Positions 46,195 to 56,139 of a stretch of DNA of 64,000 nucleotides are shown here, in pieces (positions within the stretch are counted from its first letter, which is position 1; the number at the start of each line of letters is the position of its first letter). This stretch comes from Microglena sp. YARC. Its lineage: Eukaryota; Chlorophyta; Chlorophyceae; Chlamydomonadales; Chlamydomonadaceae. The stretch covers positions 116,701,966 through 116,765,965 of the forward strand of contig CM039462.1 of NCBI GenBank assembly GCA_022414725.1, in the 5' to 3' direction. The notes under the pieces were generated by a model. That model was given only the letters and a program-made list of their open reading frames with translations. It did not search any database and was not told where the DNA came from. The translations under genes and the position numbers were made by a program.

Positions 46195-47476
46195 AGGATT
46201 GATTTTTTTATGATCGGGAGGACTGTGTGTATTCCGAGTTTGGTTTTCTCAATCATTCGCTCGTTGGGTTTGACAATGCTCCCGATTATGATCGGGAGGA
46301 CTGTGGGTATTCTGAGTTTGGTTTTTCTCAATCATTCGCTTGTTGGGTTTGACAATGCTCCCGATTATGATCGGGTGGACTGTGGGTATTCTGAGTTTGG
46401 TTTTTCTCAATCAGTCGTTCGTTGGATTTGACAATGCTCCCGATCATAATCGACTATGGGTATGCCGAGTACAAAAAAAAAAAAAAAAAAAAATTGCTGA
46501 GTACATGTTTTCTGAATCATTTGCTCGTTGGGTTTGTCAGTGCTCCCGATTATGATCGGGAGGACTGTGTGTATTCCGAGTTTGGATTTCTCAATCATTC
46601 GCTCGTTGGGTTTGTCAATGCTCCCGATTATGTTCGGGAGGACTGTGTGTATTCCGAATTTGGTTTTTCTCAATCATTCGCTCGTTTGGTTTGTCAATGC
46701 TCCCGATTATGATCGGGAGGACTATGTGTATTCCGAATTTGGTTTTCTCAATCATTTGCTCGTTGGGTTTGACAATGCTCCTGATTATGATCGGGAGGAC
46801 TATGGGTATTCTGAGTTTGGTTTTTCTCAATCATTCGCTCGTTGGGTTTGACAATGCTCCCGATTATGATAGGGAGGACTTTGGGTATGCCAAGTACAAA
46901 AAAAAAAAAAAAAAAAATGCCGAGTACATGTTTTCTGAATCATTCGCTCGTTAGGTTTGTCAGTGCTCCCGATTATGATCGGGAGGACTGTGTGTATTCC
47001 GAATTTGGTTTTCTCAATCATTCGCTCGTTGGGTTTGACAATGCTCCCGATTATGATCGGGAGTACTATGTGTATTCCGAATTTGGTTTTCTCAATCATT
47101 CGCTCGTTGGGTTTGTCAATGCTCCCGATTATGATCGGGAGGACTGTGGGTATTCTGAGTTTGGTTTTTCTCAATCATATGCTCGTTGGGTTTGACAATG
47201 CTCTCGATTATGATCGGGAGGACTATGGGTATGCCGAGTACATGTTTTCTGAATCATTCGCTCGTTGGGTTTGTCAGTGTTCCCAATTATGATCGGGAGG
47301 ACTGTGTGTATTCCGAGTTTTGTTATCTCAATCATTCGCTCGTTGGGTTTGTCAATGCTCCCGATTATAATCGGGAGGACTGTGTGTATTCCGAATTTGG
47401 TTTTTCTCAATCATTCGCTCGTTGGGTTTGACAATGCTCCCGATTATGATCGGGAGGACTATGGGTATTCTGAGTT
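46195..47476 (+). repeat. Palindromic tandem array, left (about 16 units of ~79 bp)
   Basis: Each unit holds the palindrome CTCCCGATTATGATCGGGAG followed by GACTGTGGGTATTCTGAG, TTTGGTTTTTCTCAATCATT and CGCTCGTTGGGTTTGACAAT. Two units carry a ~20-nt poly(A) tract (46,472 and 46,898) between copies of TGCCGAGTAC. The same unit without poly(A) is at 47,228-47,250. Open frames (LPIMIGRTV...) are repeat artefacts. Confidence 0.9.
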
Positions 47477-47592
47477 GGCGAATGCAGGCATATGTGCGGA
47501 GCAGATGCATTCTGGTCGACACTCACCCTTGCGGAAGTCAAGACAGCCCAGTTGCTTGAAGTCACTAGCATTCGGAGGCCCATGTCAGGAGC
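47477..47592 (+). repeat. Left arm of the central 116-bp inverted repeat
   Basis: GCGAATGCAGGCATATGTGC to ATTCGGAGGCCCATGT recurs inverted at 48,141-48,254. It encodes the same peptide (CGADAFWSTLTLAEVKTAQL) as the exon on the other arm, showing the arm is part of a duplicated coding segment. Confidence 0.8.
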
Positions 47593-48140
47593 TGGGCTAT
47601 AAGGAGATAACAATTTGAATACGATGACCTTACAAATTTGTCGGCGATCTGTCCTCTTCGTTGATTGTAGGAAGCTGACCTCGTCGCGCCTTTCCTTACT
47701 TTTCGCGGAGGCTGTAGGAAATGTTAAGAGTGCAGAAGTTACGCAATATCCTATCAAAATTGAAAGCGGCAAGTGCGGTCAGCACACAATGGTTGTTTCG
47801 AACGGTGTACATCCCACCGCGTACGTAACATTCGAAATGTACCTGTCAGATTTGAAAATTTAACCTGAGCCACGGTGCAGCAGTACAGTCCGTTCGATTT
47901 GCTCTCTTACCGGCGTCAGGTGAAGGCCCTTTTGGTGTACATCGAGGTGACGTCCTCCTGTCGCTAGGACCAAACTCCTCAAAATTGCTCCCGAGCTTTC
48001 CTTCGCATGTCTCAACCCACACCCTATTTTCCTCAAGCTCTTTGTCGGCGTTAAATTCGCCCTCGCCGACCCTGACAGGCTTGCTGCGCATTGACAACCA
48101 CCAACCCAAGAGCCTGAATGTGAACTGGTATCCATGATAG
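47593..48140. other. Centre of the fold-back structure
   Basis: Contains an 82-codon plus frame (47,615-47,863) and overlapping minus frames (47,846-48,135). None is recognised and none has splice signals I trust. It may hold exons of an unknown gene. Confidence 0.3.
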
Positions 48141-48432
48141 GGCTCCTAACATGGGCCTCCGAATGCTAGTGACTTCAAGCAACTGGGCTGTCTTGACTTC
48201 CGCAAGGGTGAGTGTCGACCAGAATGCATCTGCTCCGCACATATGCCTGCATTCGCCGCGAAACCTCAACCAGTGAGCGTGCGTAGCCGTAACATAGAAG
48301 TCTGGTCCACCAACAACGACTTCGATGTTCATTGGCACTTGGCGCTCCTTGGTCCATTCGTCCATGACGCCGCATCCCAAATCCTTCCCGTCCGATTGGA
48401 GTTTTACTTCCACGATACTGTCATTGTAGACC
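48141..48432 (-). CDS. Probable internal exon of an unrecognised gene
   Basis: On the minus strand a strong acceptor (TATTTGTTTTCCGCAG ending at 48,433) opens a frame beginning GVYNDSIVEVKLQSDGKDLG and running through EWTKERQVPMNIEVVVGGPD and ADAFWSTLTLAEVKTAQLLE. The end is uncertain: the frame stays open to 48,051, but homology to the other arm stops near 48,141. The palindromic array lies directly upstream of the acceptor, so it would be intronic. The codon pattern looks genuinely coding, but I do not recognise a family. Confidence 0.45.
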
Positions 48433-48509
48433 CTGCGGAAAACAAATAGGTTGGTAAAGCAAATGATTCAGATTCAGATTCAGATTCAAAATCAGATTCA
48501 GATTTAGAG

Positions 48510-50070
48510 AAAAACCAAACTCAGAATACCCATAGTCCTCCCGATCATAATCGGGAGCATTGTCAAACCCAACGAGCGAATGATTGAGAAAACCAAATTC
48601 GGAATACACACAGTCCACCCGATCATAATCGGGAGCACTGACAAACCAATAGAGCAAATGGTTCAGAAAACATGTGCTCGTTTTTTTTTTTTTTTTTTTT
48701 TTTGTGTACTCGGCATACCGATAGTCCTCCCGATTATGATCGGGAGCATTGACTAACCTAACGAGCGAATGATTGAGAAAACCAAATTCGGAATACACAG
48801 AGTCCACCCGATCATAATCGGGAGCACTGACAAACCAATAGAGCAAATGGTTCAGAAAACATGTGCTCGTTTTTTTTTTTTTTTTTTTTTTTGTGTACTC
48901 GGCATACCGATAGTCCTCCCGATTATGATCGGGAGCATTGACTAACCTAACGAGCGAATGATTGAGAAAACCAAATTCGAATACACATAGTCCTCCCGAT
49001 CATAATCGGGAGCATTGTCAAACCCAACGAGCGAGTGATTGAGAAAATCAAATTCAGAATACACACAGTCCTCCCGATCATAATCGGGAGCACTGACAAA
49101 TCCAACGAGCAAATGATTCAGAAAACATGTACTCGGCATTTTTTTTTTCTTCCTTTTTGTACTCGGCGTACCCATAGTCCTCCCGATCATAATCGGGAGC
49201 ATTGTCAAACCCAACGAACGAATGATTGAGAAAAACCAAACTCAGAATACCCACAGTCCTCCCGATCATAATCGGGAGCATTGACAAACCCAACGAGCGA
49301 ATGATTGAGAAAACCAAATTCGAATACACATAGTCCTCCCGATCATAATCGGGAGCATTGTCAAACCCAACGAGCGAGTGATTGAGAAAACCAAATTCAG
49401 AATACACACAGTCCTCCCGATCATAATCGGGAGCACTGACAAACCCAACGAGCAAATGATTCAGAAAACAAGTACTCGGCATTTTTTTTTTTTTTTTTTT
49501 TTTGTGCTCGGCATACCCATAGTCCTCCCGATCATAATCGGGAGCATTGTCAAACCCAACGAGCGAATGATTGAGAAAAACCAAACTCAGAATACCCACA
49601 GTCCTCCCGATCATAATCGGGAGCATTGACAAACCCAACGAGCGAATGATCGAGAAAACCAAATTCGGAATACACATAGTCCTCCCGATCATAATCGGGA
49701 GCATTGTCAAACCCAACGAGCGAATGATTGAGAAAACCAAATTCGGAATACACACAGTCCTTCCGATCATAATCGGGAGCACTGACAAACCTAACGAGCG
49801 AATGATTCAGAAAACATGTACTCGGCATTTTTTTTTTTTTTTTTTTTTTTTGTACTTGGCATACCCAAAGTCCTCCCTATCATAATCGGGAGCATTGTCA
49901 AACCCAACTTACGAATGATTGAGAAAAACCAAACTCAGAATACCCACAGTCCTCTTGATCATAATCGGGAGCATTGACAAACCCAACGAGCGAATGATTG
50001 AGAAAAACCAAACTCAGAATACCCACAGACCTCCTGATCATAATCGGGAGCATTGACAAACCCAACGACC
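48510..50070 (-). repeat. Palindromic tandem array, right, opposite orientation (about 19 units)
   Basis: Same unit as 46,195-47,476 read from the other strand, with five poly(T) tracts (about 48,680, 48,871, 49,139, 49,485 and 49,828), each next to ACTCGGCA/GTACTCGGC. Together the two arrays and the 116-bp arms form a large imperfect palindrome. Confidence 0.9.
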
Positions 50071-50333
50071 CTATTCGCTTGAAGTCACCTACTACACTGC
50101 TAGCTGCCAGGCAGATGTCTGGTCACCAGCTGCTAGAGTGGGTGTCGGACCTAAGCCCGGCACCGTTATTGATACAGCTATAGGCTGTATCATAACATTC
50201 CCCCCAATCCCTGGTATTCTGGTACCCGGAATTCCTGGGATTCCACAACCCAAGTCATAAGGAGTAAGCCAGACAAATATTCCCGTGGAGAAGAAAAGTA
50301 GGGGGAAAGCAATCCTAAAACCAGTCAAGGCGT

Positions 50334-50496
50334 AGGTATGACATCCGTGAAAAACTGTCAGAACAATATCCGAAGCTCTTCTTGCACGCATCCGCTGATG
50401 CAATGGACAACAAGAAGACTAATCTTCCTCAGTCACGCCACTTCTCACTTACAAAGAAGACCGCAAGAGGTGAACTTCTATAGACACGCATCATGG
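50334..50496 (+). pseudogene. DUF7869-like gene, upstream exon with a stop codon
   Basis: The frame reads EKLSEQYPKLFLHASADAMD and NKKTNLPQSRHFSLTKKTAR, then an in-frame TAG at 50,481-50,483, and ends at a strong donor (GGTGAGTAC, GT at 50,497). The phase joins exactly to the next exon (LFSQGRGFIGYW). The 5' limit is uncertain; an AG before 50,334 is the nearest acceptor. Proteins of this group have a D-x-x-DN-K-LP segment here, which fits. Confidence 0.5.
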
Positions 50497-50635
50497 GTGA
50501 GTACAAATACAGCGCATGTAGGACATGTCCTCCCGATCATAATCGGGAGCATACACAGTATTTAAAACTTGAAATGATTACTTAACAAAATAATGCTAAT
50601 ATTCTGACTTCATGTTTCCTTCTATGTTAACTCAG

Positions 50636-51175
50636 GATTATTCTCCCAGGGAAGAGGCTTCATTGGTTATTGGGCTTTGCCATTCTACTCGCAGTCCATC
50701 AATCTGACTATATCATGCTTCCAACATTTCTTCAACCGGGTCCTTGAAGAAGAGGGGCAGCTTCCACCGTATTGCTTCTTGCAAATGGACAACGCGGCAA
50801 AGGACAACAAGAACGCTTTCATGTTCGCATACTTGTCCTTGTTGGTTGAGATGAACTGGTTTGAGGAAGTGTACGTCTATTTCCTCCCTCCCGGACACAC
50901 ACATAGAAATCTTGACCAAAAGTACTCTGTGATCTCGCAAGGGTTAAAGAACATGGAAGTGTACACCCTGGACCATCTGATGGGCATTGTTGGTAACTTA
51001 TTCAAGAGAATGGGCCCTTACACAAGGCAAGACGTCGTGACCTCTATAGGGGACTTCTCCGCTGTCCTCCTAGACAACGTTTACAAGTTGTTCGGTCATG
51101 GCACTAGCACCGTCAAAGGAGTTAATCGCCGTTTACACGCATTCAAGATAACGAAAGGTCCTAACGGGAGGGTCT
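50636..51175 (+). CDS. DUF7869-like transposase-derived protein, core exon
   Basis: After an acceptor (TTAACTCAG) the frame gives QGRGFIGYWALPFYSQSINL, then CFLQMDNAAKDNKNAFMFAY, and YFLPPGHTHRNLDQKYSVIS, ending at donor GTAAGA (51,176). The DN-x3-(D/E)NKN motif followed about 40 residues on by FLP-GHTH-x3-DQ-x-(F/Y)S is the hallmark of the DUF7869 family, common in eukaryotic repeats and suspected to be transposase-like with a nuclease fold. Nothing confirms catalysis here. The next exon begins at 51,460 and the phases agree (GRV-W-VYYKEYNDSGSW). Confidence 0.7.
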
Positions 51176-51459
51176 GTAAGAATACTTGATATACTGATAT
51201 TTACAAATTAAATGCTACCGTGCGTGTATGTACTGTCTGCACAATGCTCCCGATTATGCTCGGGAGGAATATGGGTGTGCCATGTCCTCATTGATTTACA
51301 TGTACAGTCTTCAATAGAAATTAAATGATACAAAGGAAGTTGTACCTAGGACCTAGGATGTATTATCCAAGGGATGCTCCCGAGTATAGTCGGGAGGAAT
51401 ATGGGTGTCCTAAATGATTCACTAATATACAATACATGTTTGCACACCAACAATTGCAG
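51176..51459 (+). other. Intron carrying two palindromic units
   Basis: Bounded by GTAAGA and CAATTGCAG. Inside are CTCCCGATTATGCTCGGGAG (about 51,246) and CTCCCGAGTATAGTCGGGAG (about 51,376), diverged copies of the palindrome in the arrays. The preceding intron (50,497-50,635) also has one (about 50,530). Confidence 0.7.
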
Positions 51460-52811
51460 GGGTCTATTACAAGGAGTATAACGACTCAGGATCTTGGAGA
51501 GGACAGTGGGACAATGATGCTGAATCTATTTACGTCCTCCAAGGCTTCCCACTGGTGGACACCAGAACAGTATTTAAGGAAGCCCCCAAGATCAAGATTG
51601 AAGAGCTCGAGAATATCGAGGCAAACTGGGCGGCTGTCTGGAAGACTATTCATAACGAGAAGCCCGGAGGTGACGTCCTTGCAGGCCACATGGCCGATGG
51701 TCCTGTACAAACCGCCGGTGACGACCGTACAGGACCCGTAGCTGATGTCCGTGTACGACACGCAGCGGAGGACCTTCTAGAACCAGCAGCCGATGACCAG
51801 CAGCCGATGGATGAACCAGCAGCCGATGGCCCATCCCATGCCCAGTCCTTCAAACATATTGCCGAGAAGCTTCGTGAAACTTGGGAAGCCAGCAATAAGT
51901 GGTGGACTGATTTCTTCAACGTTGAGAAGAGTTATTGGAGCACTCAACCAGATGATGCTGTGACTGGGGAATACCCGAAAGACCAACATTTTGTCGACTT
52001 CCCATCGGAGTTGTTAGCAACCAGTCGTGTTCTGACACAGTCTGAGAAATCAATGGCCAAGCGCTTGATAGCAGCATTGGATGACTTGTCCATGGATGTG
52101 TCAGACCTTTTACCTGCAAGTAACGAGATTGCCAAGACTATGAAGGTCGCACACACTTTGGAGACTAATATGGAAAGGCCAGAGGAGGAGGATGTGTTGT
52201 ACTTATATTCTTCACAAGGGACGAAGCCGGATAGAAGAATAGCCTACGAGCCCACTACTGATTTGGTTGTTGGTCATGTCGCTGTGGTCAAGGTACACAT
52301 GGATGACTCTAGCGGATTGAGAGGATGGGACGTGGTGGAGGTCAAATCACTACCAGTGAATGGAGAAGTGGAATGTGTGTATTTAAAGCCCTTGTACTCT
52401 GGGTCTCAGAAGTTGGTGTACACTGAAACACAATACCCAACTTGGCCAGAAGATTGGATGGACCACAAGCTTGTGCCTATTACCGTGGGGGTTAGGAGAA
52501 AAGCAACATGGACAGGCGATATTCCCATTGACGCATTTCAATTTAGCTGCGAACCCACCAAGGGTATGAAGATCCAGAGAAAGTACCACACAAGCATGCT
52601 CCTAGCTTGTCAATCCATTGAGAAGGACACCAGGGCAGAGGCTGTGCAATCGGATGGAGACAATGCAGACATTGCTGAGGAGGAGGAGATGGAGGAGGAG
52701 GAAGATGGGGATGGGGACATGGAGGAGGAGAAGGAGGAGGAAGAGGAGGACGAGGAGGGGGGGGGAGGAGGAGTAAGATGTTTGACACATAGCCGTTTTT
52801 TACTAAATTAG
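51460..52811 (+). CDS. DUF7869-like gene, last exon with acidic tail
   Basis: About 450 codons opening VYYKEYNDSGSW and continuing through VLQGFPLVDTRTVFKEAPKI, a Pro/Ala/Asp-rich insertion (AADDQQPMDEPAADGP), a mixed region with ASNKWWTDFF, a later globular part (VAVVKVHMDDSSGLRGWDVV, KPLYSGSQKL) and a Glu/Asp run before TAG. It continues the core exon in frame. The K-Y-x-x-S-W start fits the segment that follows the GHTH domain in related proteins. The acidic tail is duplicated in inverted form at 44,815-44,937. Confidence 0.6.
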
Positions 52812-53122
52812 AAAAATAAAATGAATTATACTTACGATTTTTATTGTAAGATGTAAAAGCTGAATTCTGCCTGCCGACTTATAACCGTCCGCTTTCCCTT
52901 TATTTCTTACAATTATAATTGTAAGACACGAATTGATGTTAACACCTTTTGTTACAAAATATGGCATTTCAACGTTGTAACATTCGCAATCTGTACGTTT
53001 CTCCGTCTTTCAAGCTCATTTCAAGCATATTTTGTCAAAATTGACTACAATCTTACAATTTTTATCGTAAGATTGCATTTGGAAAGCATCAAAAGACCCC
53101 CAAAAGGTGATTGTAAGATTGG
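52812..53122. repeat. Right subterminal hairpins of the 9.25-kb element
   Basis: TTACGATTTTTATTGTAAG (about 52,832), TCTTACAATTATAATTGTAA (about 52,906) and AATCTTACAATTTTTATCG/TAAGATT (about 53,048) mirror the hairpins at the left end. AT-rich, non-coding. Confidence 0.7.
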
Positions 53123-53151
53123 AAATCCGTTCGGAAGCAGGAACGCCCATT

Positions 53152-54291
53152 ATTTGTAAAATACGAACTTTGTAACATCTCTCTGAACCGATTATAACTC
53201 ATACCGTACACCCAAGACCAATAGTATACAGCAGTGGATGATACCAATTGTATTTTACAAGTATTTTGTAACATGTTTTCGCGATTTAGTAGGTTGATAT
53301 ATGCTGGACAAAGAGTATCATTTACGTAAGTTACTGCAATTTCGTCTGGAGATGGAATTTGTGAAAAAGGGTAACGGTTTGTCACCTTTATATACTCATT
53401 AGTTTGTATGGGTGATTGTGATGGATACATTGGTGGTCGCGGTTGTGGTCTAGGAGATGGTGATGGCGATTTTTGTGGTGAATGTTGTGGGGATTGTTGT
53501 GGTCGAGGAGATGGTGATGGTGAATGTTGTGGTGAATGTTGTTGTGATTGTTGTGGTGAATGTTGTGGTGATTGTTGTGGTGATTGTTGTGGTCGAGGAG
53601 ATGGTGATGGTGAATGTTGTGGTGATTGTTGTGGTCGAGGAGATGGTGATGGTGAATGTTGTGGTCGAGGAGATGGTGATGGGGAATGATGTGGTGATTG
53701 TTGTGGTGATTGTGGTGAACTAGGTAGGTTGCAGTTCTCAAGAATGGGAAATTTATAATTTCCTGTTAGTACATTTTTTTGAAATTCTGCAACACTGTTT
53801 TGATTTCCACGAACGTAGTATTGCATACACACAAGAATATTGTTGTTAGATTCTGAATACGAAATACCGATACCGATTTCTGTGGTAGCTTTCCAAACTA
53901 ATTGTGTAAAATGACCAGTAGATGGAGAAAAACGGGGCGTATTGAAATCGTAGAAGTCAACTTCATCGTACCACAAACTTACCGACCTGGTATAATAATG
54001 CGTTAAATTTATGGTATTTAAAGCTGAAAACGAAAACCAACCAAGGTTCTCTCCATATCGACCTGAATCGCTATGTTCGAACTTTTTTTCTTTCGCAAGG
54101 TAATCGGACCATGTTTGTGCGGATATTGAAATTGCTGGATTCAATGAAACAGGTGTAGAGCAGTGAAAGCTTCTATAATCGTTTACTTGGTCGAGAATGC
54201 TTTGTTCATTTAATGGTAATATTATGCTTGTGCATGAGCCAACTAGTCCAAGTATTATTGTTAACAAATATGGTATTTGCATGACATGCAT
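53152..54291 (-). pseudogene. Secreted CAP/SCP-domain (PR-1-like) protein, interrupted by a transposon
   Basis: 380 codons to the insertion point; the frame then runs 21 codons into the element. Residues 1-22 are a signal peptide (hydrophobic LLTIILGLVGSC). A CAP domain spans ~27-185 with the conserved FEH (His73), GENLG, and GHFTQLVWK (126-134). A Pro/Ser/His/Gln low-complexity linker (~195-300) leads to a C-terminal region with cysteines. CAP proteins are secreted; some bind sterols or glycans. The CAP fold alone does not define the role. The original C terminus is at 43,792-43,893, beyond the element. An AT-rich TATATAATATAT lies just upstream of the start. CAP-domain proteins occur in eukaryotes and some large DNA viruses, so origin is open. 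Confidence 0.75.
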
Positions 54292-54535
54292 ATATTATAT
54301 ATGTGAGATTTTAAACGCAACATGCCCAAAATGCCAAAAAATTAGTGTTGTTTTTGTTTTTCTTGTAAAACCAATAAACACAGAAGTTTTTAACACCCAA
54401 GTCAGAAACCATTCTTAACGCCAATTTTCTAACGGCGATGTCGTTTATTTCCATCTGATATATGTTTCATTTTACTGTTCCGCCGACTGAAGACAGTATC
54501 GGTTACAAAGATTGAATGAATTGTTTTTCTGCGTT

Positions 54536-55086
54536 TTATGACAATTTTGTTTTGTACGTCGGTGTTGTAGTTTTGCAAGTTGTTACTCCAAAGAAAAATT
54601 TGGTCATCGAAAAATCGTTTTTGTATTCTATGCGTTGCAGATACATATAATGCGCGGCTCCGATGAAAATCAAAGATAGCATAATTATGACTAATATATT
54701 GCTGATATCTTTTTGTATTTTTTGTAATTTATCTGTATCATCACCGCGTTCTGTTTGGATGGCTACATGCTTTTTTAGTGTTTGGTCTATCAACAAAAGT
54801 CCTAATATTGGTGCAATAAAGTACCACTTTGACTTGGTCATTATAATGAATATTGTGTATACAAATATAGTCTTAAGCCATACAATCGATATGTGGTTTT
54901 TGTTGCTTGGGTCCAATATTGTAAAAAGAAAGAAAATGTAGCGATTCCAATTATATGCACAACAAATGGATGCGAAACCATAATGCGTTGCAAATCACAG
55001 TTTAATAGTTTGGACAGGTGTCCGAACAAAACCCATAAGAAAATACTTGACAGTGCTGTGCTTGCGTCAAATGTTTCGTTGAACAT
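54536..55086 (-). pseudogene. Multi-pass membrane protein, frameshifted
   Basis: The first frame (55,086 to about 54,890) encodes SIFLWVLFGHLSKLLNCDLQ and a hydrophobic segment ending SFFLQYW. The second frame (from about 54,916 to 54,536) encodes TIFVYTIFIIMTKSKWYF, IAPILGLLLIDQ and ILVIIMLSLIFIGAAHYMYL. Together they make a ~180-residue protein with three to four transmembrane helices. The frames overlap where the switch must occur, so one small indel splits a single gene. The FLWVLFG/NCDLQ and TKSKWYF-P-LGLLLIDQ words resemble a small conserved membrane protein of algal giant viruses, but that is recollection, not proof. Confidence 0.55.
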
Positions 55087-55146
55087 ATTCTAAATACTTT
55101 TGAGAATAAAATTAAATAATGTCCTCCTCGGTCTTCGTACCCGGAC

Positions 55147-55257
55147 ATGTCCAAAATCAAGTACGCCAAAATACACGAAGAAATCAAACGCATCCTGCAT
55201 GAAGACCACGCGGCAAAGGAAACGCACGAGCTGATCATGAAGTCTCCATGTGACTGA
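55147..55257 (+). CDS. Small hypothetical ORF (36 codons)
   Basis: ATG-initiated, lysine/glutamate-rich and helical-looking (MSKIKYAKIHEEIKRILHED), ending TGA. No family is recognised. It could be a small viral gene or a chance frame. Confidence 0.25.
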   Translation: MSKIKYAKIHEEIKRILHEDHAAKETHELIMKSPCD

Positions 55258-55309
55258 CTCGACAGGATCCGCAGTGACGAGAGTGGTCGCAGTGTGACTC
55301 GACATCATT

Positions 55310-55909
55310 TTACTGTTCCGCCGACTGTAGTCTTTTAAAGGTGAACGGCGTGCTTCGGTATGGACACACGTTGTGGGCATGCATTGGGGTTACACATCGA
55401 GAACTAAACGGTTCTAGGATAATGCTCACCCATCCTTGTTTGTGATACTTTCCAACCTTGTCTGCAATTGCCAATTCAAAACTAGTGAATGAAAACTTTT
55501 GCAGGAGCAGGTGCATGTGGTGGGGACGGAATCGCCTAGCTGAGTGCATGAGAGCCCATACTCCCACCGTGTTTGCCCCGAACTCGTAAAACATGGGATA
55601 ATACAATCGAGGAAGATGTAACAAGATTCAACGAAAACTGTTCAAGTTGTTTGAGTCGATGGAGTAACACATGTGGATGCTCAGTAGCCTGCACAGTCGG
55701 ATGTCGCTGGATGCCCATTTGCACAAACATCGCAAGGTGATAATGTCTTCCTCATCGATGACCCGCTGTACTGCATCGTACTGTCCTTCCTCGTCGGTTT
55801 CTAGAACTGCACGATGCTGGCACACCATCTGAGTTTGTATGTCACACAGGTGCATGATGACACATAGAACATCGGCACTAAGATACATTGTTACACTCAG
55901 ACCGGTCAA
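55310..55909 (-). CDS. Two adjacent hypothetical frames
   Basis: 55,628-55,909 encodes 93 residues with an F-box-like opening (MYLSADVLCVIMHLCDIQTQ). 55,310-55,624 encodes about 100 residues rich in aromatics (YYPMFYEFGANTVGVWALMH). They lie in different frames only a few bases apart and may be one broken gene. Neither is recognised with confidence. Confidence 0.3.
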
Positions 55910-55911
55910 TA

Positions 55912-56100
55912 ATGTTACAGTATATTGAATCGTATATCAGTATATTGTACTGTCCAACTGACACAGTAATTATACTTGACAACGTGGCGTTTCACCACTC
56001 CAAGAAGGTCAAAACACTTGCAGCTTCAAGGGGGTGGGAGCTCCTATACACTCCTCCCTACTCACACTGGTCGAGTCACATTACAATGTTTGTGTCTCCG
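55912..56100 (+). pseudogene. Tc1/mariner-IS630 transposase fragment
   Basis: The frame reads TVIILDNVAFHHSKKVKTLA and WELLYTPPYSHWSS. This matches the second catalytic aspartate block (LDN-x-x-H) and the L-PPYSP block just before the final acidic residue in the DDE_3 / IS630-Tc1-mariner superfamily. The N-terminal half and the last catalytic residue are absent. It sits antisense between virus-like genes. Confidence 0.7.
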
Positions 56101-56139
56101 TCTGTGGTGTCAAGCTGATGTATCCAGTGCCTCTCATTA

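Larger units (their letters stand above)
43898..53151. mobile_element. 9.25-kb DNA transposon-like element with TIRs and ATTT target duplication
   Basis: The left terminus AATGGGCGTTCCTGCTTCC-A-AACGGATTT (43,898-43,926) is matched, with one difference, by the reverse complement of 53,123-53,151. ATTT flanks it on both sides (43,894-43,897 and 53,152-53,155). Subterminal TCTTACAAT/ATTGTAAGA hairpins lie inside both ends. Cargo in order: an inverted partial copy of a transposase last exon, two opposed arrays of palindromic repeats around a ~1-kb centre, and a spliced DUF7869-like gene. It splits a CAP-domain gene. The superfamily is not recognised. The transposase-like gene carries a stop codon, so this copy may not be autonomous. 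Confidence 0.75.

Noticed and set aside
46134..47431. Frames reading LPIMIGRTVG / NAPDYDREDC over and over
   Set aside because: They are translations of the palindromic 79-bp array. The unit length varies and poly(A) runs interrupt it.
53388..53741. His/Asn-rich and Gly/Cys-rich frames over the CAP gene linker
   Set aside because: They are shadows of the Pro/Ser/His/Gln low-complexity region in other frames. The CAP frame has a signal peptide and domain.
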